Source: Bacillota bacterium (GTDB lineage Bacteria > Bacillota > Clostridia > Peptostreptococcales > Anaerovoracaceae). Taken from it: a DNA stretch of 33,802 nucleotides. The position numbers and the translations under genes are program-made. The DNA lies in contig JARBUO010000037.1 in NCBI GenBank assembly GCA_029239605.1, forward strand, positions 1-33,802, read 5' to 3'. The notes beneath the pieces were generated by a model, which had not been told where the DNA came from, did not search any database, and saw only the letters and a program-made list of their open reading frames with translations. Below, one piece after another: positions 7,963 to 16,043 of this stretch. Positions within the stretch are counted from its first letter, which is position 1. Every line of letters starts with the position of its first letter.

Positions 7963-9327
7963 ATGAACGAACTAAAAGACAAAAAAATTCTGGTCGTTGG
8001 AATGGGAAAATCTGGAATCGCAGCTACTCAGGCGCTTCTGAAACTTGGCGCTGTGGTGTCTGTCTATGACGGCAAGGATGAAGATAAGATATGCGGACAG
8101 TTGATTCAATTTTTAAGAAATAAAAATGTAACCTGTTATTTCGGTGAAGAACCGGATAATACCGGTGATCTTGATATGGTTGTCATCAGCCCTGGTGTGC
8201 CCACAGATACGGGATTTGTTCAGAAGGCAAAGGCCGCGGGAGCTGAAGTTATCGGTGAGCTTGAGATTGCATATCGCGTTGGAAAAGGGAGATATGTGGC
8301 CATCACCGGTACTAACGGAAAGACCACGACAACAACGCTGGTGGGTGAGATTTTCAAAAAATCCGGCCGGAAGACCTATGTTGTAGGCAATGTAGGTGTC
8401 GCTGTGATTTCGAAGGCTCTTTGCACCACAGAAGAAGATTGGCTCGTGACGGAGACCAGCAGTTTTCAGCTAGAAACCACGAAACATTTTAAACCGGAGG
8501 TTTCCGCTCTGCTGAATATTACGCCGGATCATATGGACCGGCATAAAACATTGGAAAATTATGCTCAGGCAAAAGCAAGAATCTTTCAAAATCAGGATGA
8601 AAACCAATATTTTGTTGTAAACTATGACGATGAGGAATCCTACCGGCTTATTGCACAGTGCAAAGCTAAGGTGGTTCCTTTCAGCCGGAAAAACACCCTT
8701 GAAATGGGTTGTTTCGTACTGGACAACAACATTATCATCCGAAATGAACAGGGTGAAAACATCAATATCTGCGGAATTGATGAACTAAAAATACCCGGTG
8801 CCCATAATCTTGAAAACGCATTGGCAGCCGCTGCAATCGGATATTTTGCTGGGATTTCACCGGAAGTGATCGGGAAAACCCTAAGAGCGTTTGAAGGAGT
8901 TGAACATCGGCTGGAGTTCTCGGGAGAAGTGGACGGAGTACGCTTCGTGAACGATTCCAAGGGCACAAATCCCGATGCTTCCATTAAGGCCATCGAAGCA
9001 ATGAAGGAGAATATCATTCTCATCGCCGGAGGCTATGATAAAGGCTCAGATTTTGAAGAATTTATCAATGCATTTCAGGGCAGAGTGAAACATATGATTC
9101 TACTTGGAAAGACGGCGCCCAAAATTAAGGAAACAGCGGAACGTCTGGGCTTTGCCAGCATCACCATGGCCAAAGACATGGATGAATGTGTAAAAATCGG
9201 TTATAAAATGGCATCGGCCGGAGATACGGTTCTTCTTTCGCCCGCCTGTGCCAGTTGGGATATGTACACATGTTTCGAACAAAGGGGAGAACATTTTAAG
9301 AATTGTGTAAGGGATTTGGAGAAGTAA
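7963..9327 (+). CDS. murD: UDP-MurNAc-L-alanine:D-glutamate ligase MurD
   Basis: 454 residues, typical MurD length. It adds D-glutamate to UDP-MurNAc-L-Ala in the cytoplasm. It has the N-terminal Rossmann-like uridine-binding domain (KILVVGMGKSGIA, 8-20), the P-loop AITGTNGKTTT (113-123) and the TETSSFQLE block of the central domain. NITPDHMDRH and the AKARIF segment with the expected carbamylated lysine follow. The C-terminal domain carries FVNDSKGTNPDAS and LLSPACASWDMYTCFEQRGEHF, the latter a MurD signature. AAGGGG precedes the ATG by about six bases. It is followed directly by ftsW, with the murD stop adjacent to the ftsW start. Confidence 0.96.
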   Translation: MNELKDKKILVVGMGKSGIAATQALLKLGAVVSVYDGKDEDKICGQLIQFLRNKNVTCYFGEEPDNTGDLDMVVISPGVPTDTGFVQKAKAAGAEVIGELEIAYRVGKGRYVAITGTNGKTTTTTLVGEIFKKSGRKTYVVGNVGVAVISKALCTTEEDWLVTETSSFQLETTKHFKPEVSALLNITPDHMDRHKTLENYAQAKARIFQNQDENQYFVVNYDDEESYRLIAQCKAKVVPFSRKNTLEMGCFVLDNNIIIRNEQGENINICGIDELKIPGAHNLENALAAAAIGYFAGISPEVIGKTLRAFEGVEHRLEFSGEVDGVRFVNDSKGTNPDASIKAIEAMKENIILIAGGYDKGSDFEEFINAFQGRVKHMILLGKTAPKIKETAERLGFASITMAKDMDECVKIGYKMASAGDTVLLSPACASWDMYTCFEQRGEHFKNCVRDLEK

Positions 9328-10443
9328 ATGGCCGGTAAAAAAAAGTCTCGTATGAAATCGGGGGATTTTGTTTTAACCATTGTCGTCCTTGGCCTTGTGG
9401 TTTTCGGAGTGATTATGGTTTTCAGTTCCAGCTATTATAATGCCATCAATGATTCTGGAGATCCGTATGATTATTTAAAGAAGGATATCGTATGGGCGGT
9501 TCTGGGTCTCGGTGCTATGCTCTTTTGCGCTCTTTTTGATTATAGAATCTATGCGAAATTTGCTCCCACAATCTTAATCGTTGATCTGGTACTTCTGGCA
9601 CTATTATTCACCCCTTTGGGCGTAACAAGAAATTATGCGACGCGCTGGATTGGTGTAGGTGAGTTTACCATAATGCCAGGGGAGATCGCAAAGATTGCAG
9701 CAATCATCTTCGTTTCCTGGTATCTAAGCAAAGACCCAAAGAACATACGCTCTTTTACAAAGGGCGTTTTGCCGATGCTTGGACTTTGCGGTGTCTTTTT
9801 CGGACTGATCATTCTCCAGCCCAATCTGTCCACTGCCATTACAGTATGCGGTATTATCATCGGCATTATGTTTGTGGCAGGATTGAATATCATGTATCTG
9901 GGCGGAATTTTAGGGATCGGCGCAGTGGGGATTACATTTATGATTCTCACCGATGAAGGCGGTTACCGGATGAAGCGACTCACCAGTTTTCTGGACCCGT
10001 TTCAGGACCCGTTGGGAGACGGTTATCAGGTAATTCAGTCACTGCTGGCCTTAGGGTCGGGAGGACTTTTTGGTGTTGGTTTGGGCAAGAGCATACAAAA
10101 GACGCTCTATCTTCCGGAACCACAGAATGATTTTATCTTTGCCATTATCGGAGAAGAGCTTGGTTATATCGGATGTTTGGCTTTGATTGCATGTTATATT
10201 ATTCTGATCTGGCGCGGAACGCATATTGCGCTGAACGCACCGGATATGTTCGGGACGCTCTTAGCTTCCGGTATTACCATCATGCTGGCGATTCAGGTGG
10301 TTCTTAACATTGCAGTTGTAACCTCATCCATGCCTCCCACAGGAATCACCCTTCCGTTTGTAAGCTACGGAGGCAACGCATTGATGCTCTTCATGGGTTC
10401 CATGGGAATCCTGCTGAATATATCGAGGCATTCGGCCCGATAG
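9328..10443 (+). CDS. ftsW: SEDS peptidoglycan polymerase FtsW/SpoVE
   Basis: 371-residue multi-spanning membrane protein of the SEDS family, which polymerises lipid II into glycan strands at the septum with a class B PBP. About ten hydrophobic segments are visible. Signature stretches are TRWIGVGEFTIMPGEIAK (105-122), LILQPNLSTA (161-170), RLTSFLDPFQDP and LPEPQNDFIFAIIGEELG, where D268 corresponds to the catalytic aspartate. PPTGITLPFVSYGG lies near the C-terminus. Synteny between murD and murG supports FtsW. The closely related sporulation paralogue SpoVE cannot be excluded by sequence alone. The start immediately follows the murD stop, with GGAG inside murD. Confidence 0.94.
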   Translation: MAGKKKSRMKSGDFVLTIVVLGLVVFGVIMVFSSSYYNAINDSGDPYDYLKKDIVWAVLGLGAMLFCALFDYRIYAKFAPTILIVDLVLLALLFTPLGVTRNYATRWIGVGEFTIMPGEIAKIAAIIFVSWYLSKDPKNIRSFTKGVLPMLGLCGVFFGLIILQPNLSTAITVCGIIIGIMFVAGLNIMYLGGILGIGAVGITFMILTDEGGYRMKRLTSFLDPFQDPLGDGYQVIQSLLALGSGGLFGVGLGKSIQKTLYLPEPQNDFIFAIIGEELGYIGCLALIACYIILIWRGTHIALNAPDMFGTLLASGITIMLAIQVVLNIAVVTSSMPPTGITLPFVSYGGNALMLFMGSMGILLNISRHSAR

Positions 10444-10485
10444 AGCGAATTGTGAATCGCAGATGAATGTGCAGGAGGTAATTCA

Positions 10486-11580
10486 ATGAAAATAATCATG
10501 ACCGGCGGTGGCACAGGAGGACATATTTACCCAGCCATTGCCATTGCAGATAAAATAAGGAGAAAACATCCTGAGGCGGAAGTCCTTTTTATCGGCACAG
10601 AGCGAGGTATGGAAAAGGACCTTGTGCCAAAAAGCGGGTATGACATCCGCTTTATTACTGTAAGTGGTTTTAATCGGAAAAAGCTATGGAAAAATTTTAA
10701 AACTGCCATTGATCTGGCTAAGGGAAACCTTCAGGCGAATAAAATCATCAATGAATTCAAACCGGACCTTGTCATCGGTACCGGAGGCTATGTCTGCGGA
10801 CCAGTGGTCAGGGCAGCCCATAAAAAGGGAATTAAAACTTTTATTCACGAACAGAATGCTTTTCCAGGAGTTACGAATAAACTTTTGGAAAAATATGTCG
10901 ATAAAGTATTTGTCAGCTTTGAAGAATCCAAGGATTATTTTAAGGACCAAAAAAAGCTCATTGTCACGGGTAATCCCATACGAAAGAGTTTTCTGACCTG
11001 TCAAATGGGAAACAGCAGGGAAAAGCTGGGGATTAAACCCAGCGAATTTGTGCTCCTGTGTTTTGGAGGAAGCCTTGGGGCTGGAAAAATCAATAGTACG
11101 ATGATTCATGTACTGGAAGCCTTTCGTGGAATTCCCGATGCGCGGTTGTTTTTTATTACAGGCAGGAATTATTATCAAAAAGTTTTGGAATCCGTAGAAG
11201 AACGGGGAATTGCACTTTCTGACAATATCAAGCTGCTTGAGTATGTTGATAACATGCATGAGTACCTCTCTGCATCTGATCTTGTAATCAGCAGAGCAGG
11301 AGCACTGACAGTCTCGGAGATCACAGCCTGCGGTAAAGCATCTATTTTGATTCCATCACCTAATGTGACCGGAAATCATCAATACTTCAATGCCAGGGTG
11401 GTCGCTGATAAAGGCGGAGCTGTGATTCTGGAAGAAAAGGATCTGACAGATGAAAAACTCCTCGGAACCATAATGAGATTAAAAAATAACAAGGAAGCGC
11501 TGAACAGTATGTCTGAGGCAAGCGGAAAAGCCGGAAGGCTTGACGCTGCGGACGTGATTTATGACCATCTGGGGATCTGA
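10486..11580 (+). CDS. murG: Lipid II synthase MurG
   Basis: 364 residues, normal for this GT-B glycosyltransferase. It transfers GlcNAc from UDP-GlcNAc to lipid I, giving lipid II at the inner membrane face. It has the N-terminal glycine-rich loop GGGTGGH (7-13), the GTGGYVCGPVV block and FIHEQNAFPGVTNK. The second Rossmann domain has FGGSLGA, and SRAGALTVSEI with the NHQYFNA segment forms the UDP-GlcNAc site. A strong GGAGG (10474-10478) lies eight bases before the ATG. It follows ftsW by 42 bases and is followed by a 154-base spacer with two hairpins. Confidence 0.97.
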   Translation: MKIIMTGGGTGGHIYPAIAIADKIRRKHPEAEVLFIGTERGMEKDLVPKSGYDIRFITVSGFNRKKLWKNFKTAIDLAKGNLQANKIINEFKPDLVIGTGGYVCGPVVRAAHKKGIKTFIHEQNAFPGVTNKLLEKYVDKVFVSFEESKDYFKDQKKLIVTGNPIRKSFLTCQMGNSREKLGIKPSEFVLLCFGGSLGAGKINSTMIHVLEAFRGIPDARLFFITGRNYYQKVLESVEERGIALSDNIKLLEYVDNMHEYLSASDLVISRAGALTVSEITACGKASILIPSPNVTGNHQYFNARVVADKGGAVILEEKDLTDEKLLGTIMRLKNNKEALNSMSEASGKAGRLDAADVIYDHLGI

Positions 11581-11586
11581 TGGAAC

Positions 11587-11636
11587 CAATGCAAATACGG
11601 AAACAAAATCAGAGGATTTTGTCTTTGGATGCATTG
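11587..11636 (+). other. Long hairpin after murG
   Basis: CAATGCA (11587-11593) pairs with TGCATTG (11630-11636), and ACAAAATC (11603-11610) pairs with GATTTTGT (11615-11622) around an AGAG tetraloop. An internal loop with a few extra pairs separates the helices. No T-tract follows, so it is not a canonical terminator. It begins seven bases after the murG stop. Confidence 0.5.
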
Positions 11637-11644
11637 ATTGCATC

Positions 11645-11677
11645 GGTGCGCGGCAAACTGGAGCAGCAGTTTGCACC
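11645..11677 (+). other. Second hairpin in the murG-murA spacer
   Basis: GCAAACTG (11653-11660) pairs with CAGTTTGC (11667-11674) around a 6-base loop. GGT (11645-11647) can add pairs with ACC (11675-11677) across a bulge. There is no T-tract. It stands eight bases after the hairpin at 11587-11636, making a paired-hairpin spacer. It shares the 11-mer CAGCAGTTTGC with the element before ftsZ. Confidence 0.5.
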
Positions 11678-11812
11678 TATGATGTAACACCTTTTGCGGA
11701 AATTCATATTATGTAGTAGTGTCTGACAGATGGAATGCCCAGTTTCTACATTTTTCAGACATTCGCTTACTATATTATGCGGAATATGTTATTCTGCGGA
11801 GGTGTAATTCTT

Positions 11813-13087
11813 GTGGAACAATTTCGTATCAACGGTGGTAGGAAGCTGACCGGAGAGTATGAGCTGACCGGAGCGAAGAATGCTGTACTGCCGATTCTTG
11901 CAGCGACCATCGTAACGGGAAACGAAAGCAAAATCAAAAGCTGCCCCGAATTGTCGGATGTTCAGACGATGTTAACAATTCTCAAAGATCTAGGATGCAA
12001 AATTACGAAAGAATCGGATGGCGTGATCATCGATACTAATCCCATCAATTCGTATAAAATACCGGAGCATCTGATGCGAGAAATGAGATCCTCGGTTTTT
12101 TTAATGGGTCCCATGATTTCACGGTGTGGAAAAGTAATACTAAGTTATCCGGGGGGTTGTGAAATCGGTCTCAGACCTATTGACATTCACTTATCCGCTT
12201 TACGGCAGCTCGGCGTTGAGATTAAAGAGGCACATGGTTATCTGGAATGTACGGCAGAGCGTTTAATTGGAAATCGGATTCTACTGGATTTTCCAAGTGT
12301 AGGTGCTACTGAAAATGTAATGCTTGCAGCAACGGCGGCAGAAGGGGAGACGAGAATTATCAATCCTGCCAAGGAACCGGAAATCGTTGACCTGCAAAAC
12401 TATCTGAACGCTTGCGGTGCGCAGATCAAAGGCGCAGGTACTGACGAAATCGTAATTTGCGGGAAACGTTCATACCACCAGGTGGAACATAAGGTCATTC
12501 CCGACCGAATTGAGGGAGGGACCATCTTAGCGGCAGTGGCAATTACGGGAGGAAATCTCGTACTGAAAAATGCCATACCGGAACATATGGGTATGACGCT
12601 TGCAAAATTCAGAGAAGCAGGCTGCAGGATTAAGGAACGGAAAGATTCCATTGAGATGTGGGCTCCGGCCCGATTAAAAGCGATTGATATGGTTAAAACT
12701 CTTCCGTATCCGGGGTTTCCAACTGATATGCAATCCCAGTTCCTGACGGCCATGACCCTGGCGCAGGGAACCAGCCTCATTACAGAGACCATTTTTGAAA
12801 GCCGGTTTAAATACGTTGAAGAACTGAGAAAAATGGGAGCAAGGATTAAGGTTGACGGCAGGTCAGCCATTGTAACCGGTGTAAAGAATCTTACCGGAGC
12901 CAGAGTGATGGCGAAGGATCTGAGAGGCGGAGCATCTCTGGTCATAGCAGGTCTGGGTGCTTCCGGAGAGACAATCGTAGAAAATATCAATCACATTGAC
13001 CGGGGATATGACCAACTGGAAGCAGCGTTCAGCAAAATTGGCGCTGACATCAAACGAGAAACAAATGAGGAAAATCACCCATTCTGA
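11813..13087 (+). CDS. murA: UDP-GlcNAc 1-carboxyvinyltransferase MurA
   Basis: Catalyses the first committed step of peptidoglycan synthesis: transfer of enolpyruvate from PEP to UDP-GlcNAc in the cytoplasm. From the GTG at 11813 the protein is 424 residues, the usual MurA length, and begins EQFRINGGRKLTGEYELTGAK. K22-N23 and the active-site loop PGGCEIG with C116, equivalent to the fosfomycin-reactive Cys115 of E. coli, are present, so the enzyme should be active and fosfomycin-sensitive in principle. RPIDIHL follows. The frame is open back to an ATG at 11735, but the added 26 residues do not resemble MurA. GGAGG (11798-11802) stands ten bases before the GTG. murA here replaces the murB often found between murG and divIB. 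Confidence 0.95.
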   Translation: MEQFRINGGRKLTGEYELTGAKNAVLPILAATIVTGNESKIKSCPELSDVQTMLTILKDLGCKITKESDGVIIDTNPINSYKIPEHLMREMRSSVFLMGPMISRCGKVILSYPGGCEIGLRPIDIHLSALRQLGVEIKEAHGYLECTAERLIGNRILLDFPSVGATENVMLAATAAEGETRIINPAKEPEIVDLQNYLNACGAQIKGAGTDEIVICGKRSYHQVEHKVIPDRIEGGTILAAVAITGGNLVLKNAIPEHMGMTLAKFREAGCRIKERKDSIEMWAPARLKAIDMVKTLPYPGFPTDMQSQFLTAMTLAQGTSLITETIFESRFKYVEELRKMGARIKVDGRSAIVTGVKNLTGARVMAKDLRGGASLVIAGLGASGETIVENINHIDRGYDQLEAAFSKIGADIKRETNEENHPF

Positions 13088-13098
13088 GGAATTAACAT

Positions 13099-13845
13099 AT
13101 GAAAGAAAATGATAAAGGCAGGAAGAAAAAGAAGCGGAAGAAAAAAAGATATCTTTTAAAATTCTTGATTGTTGTCCTTGTGGCAACGGGTTTATACTTC
13201 TTTTTTACGTCGAGCCTGTTTGATATACAAAAAATTACGGTAGAAAATAATAGCTATTATACAGCGGAACAGATCATCAGCCTGGCGGGCGCAAAGACGG
13301 GTGGGAATTTGTTTGAAGCATCGCTTTCCGAAATGAAAGAAAAGCTTTTGGCAGACCCATATGTAAAAAACGTCAAGTTGAAAAAAAGGCTACCCGCCGA
13401 GGTTGTGATTATTGTTGAGGAGCGTAAGGAAGAAGCGGCCATTCCCTATGGCAGCAGCTTCATTATCATCGATGGTGAAGGAATGGTTCTCAGAAAGTCA
13501 GATGTAGAACCGACCCTGACATTGCTCATGGGCATGACGGTGAAAAATATGGAGCCGGGAACTCCGCTGCAGGTAGAAGAGAACGCAGCGCTTACGGATA
13601 CGCTGAAACTCCTTCGAAAAATTAAGGAGCATGATCTGTACTTTAAGAAGATTAATATCACAAGTATTTCTATTAAAGCGTATATTTATGATCAGCTTGT
13701 CTGTGAGGGCACTCCGGAAAATATTATGGACAATCTGGACTCTTTGCAGGAAGTACTGTATGATCTATATACAAAGGGTATTGAGCGAGGTGTGATCAAA
13801 ATGGGCAGTGATGAGTATTTTTCATTCAGTCCTCTGATGGAGTGA
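13099..13845 (+). CDS. ftsQ: Cell division protein FtsQ/DivIB
   Basis: 248 residues. A strongly basic cytoplasmic N-terminus (lysine-rich, 6-17) and one membrane helix (about 18-37) are followed by a POTRA domain (about 41-110) starting FDIQKITVENNSYYTAEQI. The FtsQ/DivIB beta domain contains KRLPAEVVIIVEERKEEA and IDGEGMVLR. FtsQ/DivIB forms the divisome core with FtsL and DivIC and helps control FtsW-FtsI activity. GAGGA lies about ten bases before the ATG, and the gene begins 11 bases after murA. In Gram-positive naming divIB is equally appropriate. Confidence 0.9.
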   Translation: MKENDKGRKKKKRKKKRYLLKFLIVVLVATGLYFFFTSSLFDIQKITVENNSYYTAEQIISLAGAKTGGNLFEASLSEMKEKLLADPYVKNVKLKKRLPAEVVIIVEERKEEAAIPYGSSFIIIDGEGMVLRKSDVEPTLTLLMGMTVKNMEPGTPLQVEENAALTDTLKLLRKIKEHDLYFKKINITSISIKAYIYDQLVCEGTPENIMDNLDSLQEVLYDLYTKGIERGVIKMGSDEYFSFSPLME

Positions 13846-13861
13846 GCAGAAATATTTCTGC
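13846..13861. repeat. Perfect 16-base palindrome after ftsQ
   Basis: GCAGAAATATTTCTGC is a perfect palindrome starting at the base after the ftsQ stop codon. As RNA it would be a 6-bp hairpin with a 4-base loop. As DNA it could be a dimeric protein-binding site. Function is unknown. Confidence 0.4.
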
Positions 13862-13897
13862 ATATCGCCTGAGACAAAGACATCACAGCAGTATAGG

Positions 13898-13909
13898 TCG
13901 CCCGGGCGA
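13898..13909. repeat. Perfect 12-base GC-rich palindrome before the first DUF881 gene
   Basis: TCGCCCGGGCGA is a perfect palindrome followed closely by AGGTTTTT. A TCGC/GCGA hairpin with a CCGG loop and a short T-run is possible, which would be at best a weak terminator. It is much more GC-rich than the surrounding spacer. Confidence 0.35.
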
Positions 13910-13966
13910 AGGTTTTTCGGCTGAATGGCTATTGAGAGATAAATTAGATTAGGAGTGAAAGAACAG

Positions 13967-14692
13967 ATGAAAAAATACAGCGGTATGGTTGTGATCGGCC
14001 TTTTGGCTATGTTCATCGGGCTGGTAATTTCGATTCAGATCACAACGACACAGGGCTCGGACCAGGGGGGATTGGTTCCGGTTGCTAAGGCACAGGGATA
14101 TTTGGAGCAGCTGAAGCAGGTGAGAGCGGATAAAGATGCAGCGTTGCAGGAACTGAACGAGCTGGAAGCAAGACTGGACAAAATTGAAAAGGAAAAGGCG
14201 GACGAGGATTTTTTTCTGAAGGGAATCGTCTCTGATTTGGAAAAATATAAAATAGCCGCGGGCGTTGTGGACGTCAAGGGACCTGGTGTTGTGGTAACTG
14301 TAGACGATCCGATTCCCACCGAGGAATTTACAAGTGAATACAGTGTGATTATGCTCCGGTATGAGCTGTTGCTCAGTCTGGTCAACAAAATGAAAGATGC
14401 CGGTGCTGAAGCGATTTCCATCAACGGACAGAGAATCATCGCTACTACAGAAATCAGTTTGGCTGGCGATAATGTAAACATCAATACGGTTCCTACTGCA
14501 CCGCCCTACATCATAAAGGCCATCGGAAATCCTGATACAATAGAATCCACCATTACAATTCGGTTTGGAATCATAGAGCAGATGAAGAATTATGGACTTC
14601 GGATTAATATCGATAAGCAGGATGAACTGAAAGTGCCCAGATACAGCGGCATCATCAAGTATCGGTACGCAGAGTCTGTCGTTGAAGAATAG
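13967..14692 (+). CDS. DUF881 family membrane-anchored protein (YlxW-like), copy 1
   Basis: 241 residues from ATG 13967. One N-terminal membrane helix (about 5-24) precedes a charged coiled-coil segment (about 44-80) and the DUF881 domain (about 100-235) with KGPGVVVTVDDP and the conserved DAGAEAISINGQRI block. Most of the protein is expected outside the membrane. DUF881 proteins (YlxW and YlxX in Bacillus) lie next to divIB in many Firmicutes, but their biochemical role is not established. A division or envelope role is inferred from position. AGGAG (13951-13955) supports ATG 13967 rather than the GTG that overlaps it. It is paralogous to the next gene. Confidence 0.85.
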   Translation: MKKYSGMVVIGLLAMFIGLVISIQITTTQGSDQGGLVPVAKAQGYLEQLKQVRADKDAALQELNELEARLDKIEKEKADEDFFLKGIVSDLEKYKIAAGVVDVKGPGVVVTVDDPIPTEEFTSEYSVIMLRYELLLSLVNKMKDAGAEAISINGQRIIATTEISLAGDNVNINTVPTAPPYIIKAIGNPDTIESTITIRFGIIEQMKNYGLRINIDKQDELKVPRYSGIIKYRYAESVVEE

Positions 14693-14705
14693 GCTGGTGA
14701 TCATC

Positions 14706-15425
14706 ATGAAATGGAGAACCATCGCTTTCTTTTTCCTTTGTATGGCTGTTGGCCTTTTCATTGTCGCACAGTCAAAAATTACCAATGGATTGCAGTTATA
14801 CGTGTCTGCGAAAACCATAACGGATTATCAAACGACCATTGCAAGTGAAATTGAAGATACCGCCAGAATTGAAAAGCTGGTACAGGAGACAGAAAAAAAG
14901 CTTACCGAGTATGAAGAAGTAATCAATGATGAAGATCTGGACATCAAGGACAAGCTCATGGATGAGCTGGATTATTACAAACTGATTGGCTCCAAAACCA
15001 GGGTCAAAGGCGAAGGCGTGGTGGTCATCGTCGATGACGGGACAAGAGAACTCTATGAGGGGGAAGACCCTAACAGCGTCCTGGTGCACGACATGGATAT
15101 TCTTACCATAATTAACGAATTGAATCGATCCGGAGCAGAGGTTTTGGCGGTGAACGGACAACGCGTTACAAACACGACCTCGATTTCCTGCTCGGGATAT
15201 ACCGTTCGAATTAACGGGCAGTTCTTTGCCAGACCCTTTGAAATCCGAGCCATCGGGGACTCAAAGCGGATGGCGGCAGCACTGATCGGACCAGATGGCT
15301 ACGGCACGTTGCTGCAGGATTATGGTGTCATCTTTAAAGTGACCATCAGAGACGAAATAACAATACCGATGTATTCGGAAGAGCAAAATTATAAATATAC
15401 GACCAAGGTGAGTGAGGAGGAATAA
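14706..15425 (+). CDS. DUF881 family membrane-anchored protein (YlxX-like), copy 2
   Basis: 239 residues from ATG 14706, with the same layout as the preceding gene. A membrane helix (about 5-22) is followed by a coiled coil (about 50-75) and a DUF881 domain starting near KGEGVVVIVDDG (101-112), with RSGAEVLAVNGQRV at 141-154 matching the copy-1 block. The pair appears to be an old tandem duplication, since alignment is clear only at conserved motifs. GGTGA lies five bases before the chosen ATG. A TTG at 14682 inside the upstream gene is in frame but lacks a good ribosome binding site. Function is unknown; genomic position suggests the divisome or envelope. Confidence 0.85.
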   Translation: MKWRTIAFFFLCMAVGLFIVAQSKITNGLQLYVSAKTITDYQTTIASEIEDTARIEKLVQETEKKLTEYEEVINDEDLDIKDKLMDELDYYKLIGSKTRVKGEGVVVIVDDGTRELYEGEDPNSVLVHDMDILTIINELNRSGAEVLAVNGQRVTNTTSISCSGYTVRINGQFFARPFEIRAIGDSKRMAAALIGPDGYGTLLQDYGVIFKVTIRDEITIPMYSEEQNYKYTTKVSEEE

Positions 15426-15428
15426 AGT

Positions 15429-15797
15429 TTGTTAATTGCAATGATTTTGGGACTGCTGGGGGGAATTGTTCTCGGGTTTACGTTGAATATTTCGTATCCG
15501 ACAGAGTACTCGTTCTATATCACCATGGGTCTTTTGGCCGCAATCGACTCCATTGTCGGGGCTGCAAGATCTCAGCTTGAGGGAAAGTACAATAATTTCA
15601 TCTTTATTTCAGGATTTATTACCAATGCGATTTTGGCCGGTCTTTTAGCCTATTTGGGAGATCGTCTGGGAGTGCCGCTCTATTACGCTGCGATCTTTGT
15701 TTTCGGCGGGAGACTTTTCAATAATCTGGCAGTCATCCGAAGGCTATTGATCGACAAGTATATGTTAAAAAAAGATAGGGATATCAACAAGAAATAG
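15429..15797 (+). CDS. sbp: Small basic protein Sbp (DUF1290)
   Basis: 122-residue hydrophobic protein with about four membrane segments (around 2-20, 28-45, 53-75 and 80-100) and a basic tail ending in KKDRDINKK. It begins MLIAMILGLLGGIVLGF and contains AAIDSIVGAARSQLEGKY, characteristic of the small basic protein found between the DUF881 genes and ftsA/ftsZ in Gram-positive bacteria. Its function is not established. I chose the TTG start because GAGGAGG (15414-15420) is eight bases upstream. The in-frame ATG at 15441 would be 20 bases away and would cut into the first membrane helix. It is separated from ylxX by three bases. Confidence 0.88.
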   Translation: MLIAMILGLLGGIVLGFTLNISYPTEYSFYITMGLLAAIDSIVGAARSQLEGKYNNFIFISGFITNAILAGLLAYLGDRLGVPLYYAAIFVFGGRLFNNLAVIRRLLIDKYMLKKDRDINKK

Positions 15798-15817
15798 GTG
15801 CATTGGCTCAGTGCTTG

Positions 15818-15826
15818 TGTTATAAT
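15818..15826 (+). promoter_or_regulatory. Possible extended -10 promoter before ftsZ
   Basis: TGTTATAAT is a perfect extended -10 (TGn followed by TATAAT) about 20 bases after the sbp stop. No convincing -35 is present, which extended -10 promoters can tolerate. A transcript would start near 15833 and carry a roughly 350-base leader before ftsZ. The motif overlaps the left strand of the structured element described next. Confidence 0.4.
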
Positions 15827-15933
15827 AATCGCAATGGATTGAGTTTCCCCCTCAGCTTGCTCTGCCGGGGAAAACGGACAGCAGTTTGCGGAGCAAATGA
15901 ACCGCAGTGATGCTGCAAGGAAGCGATTGTTAT
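15822..15933 (+). other. Predicted multi-branched structured element in the sbp-ftsZ spacer
   Basis: The 384-base spacer 15798-16181 has no gene. In it, ATAATAATCGC (15822-15832) pairs with GCGATTGTTAT (15923-15933): 11 pairs with one G-T wobble. Inside are GTTTCCCC (15843-15850) with GGGGAAAAC (15867-15875), TTTGC (15885-15889) with GCAAA (15893-15897) around a GGA loop, and GCAG (15904-15907) with CTGC (15913-15916). Together these predict a four-helix multi-branched RNA of about 112 bases. It could be a leader RNA of ftsZ, an RNA-processing element or a dispersed repeat. The remainder of the spacer holds an 11-base direct repeat (15938-15948 and 15990-16000, one mismatch) and a further hairpin. 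Confidence 0.5.
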
Positions 15934-16007
15934 TCATCTGGTATCGCCGGATTGTGAAATTAATATCGCAAAACTGCATTTGTGTGTAACTGGTATTGCC
16001 TGTATGG

Positions 16008-16043
16008 AACCGTTCCTGGTTATATTGAACAGCAGGAGCGGTT
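16008..16043 (+). terminator. Terminator-like hairpin upstream of ftsZ
   Basis: AACCGTTCCT (16008-16017) pairs with AGGAGCGGTT (16034-16043) over ten positions with one T-G wobble and a 16-base loop, followed by the T-rich stretch TGCTTGTTCT. It may terminate or attenuate read-through from sbp, leaving ftsZ to rely partly on a nearer promoter. The T-tract is interrupted, so this is a moderate candidate. Confidence 0.4.

Noticed and set aside
11735..11812. Upstream ATG for murA adding a hydrophobic N-terminus
   Set aside because: MurA is cytosolic and normally begins with the FRINGG-like segment; GTG 11813 has a properly spaced GGAGG.
13949..14818. 289-codon open frame on the minus strand opposite the DUF881 genes
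   Set aside because: It overlaps two genuine paralogous genes, has no recognisable motif and spans their boundary; treated as a shadow frame.
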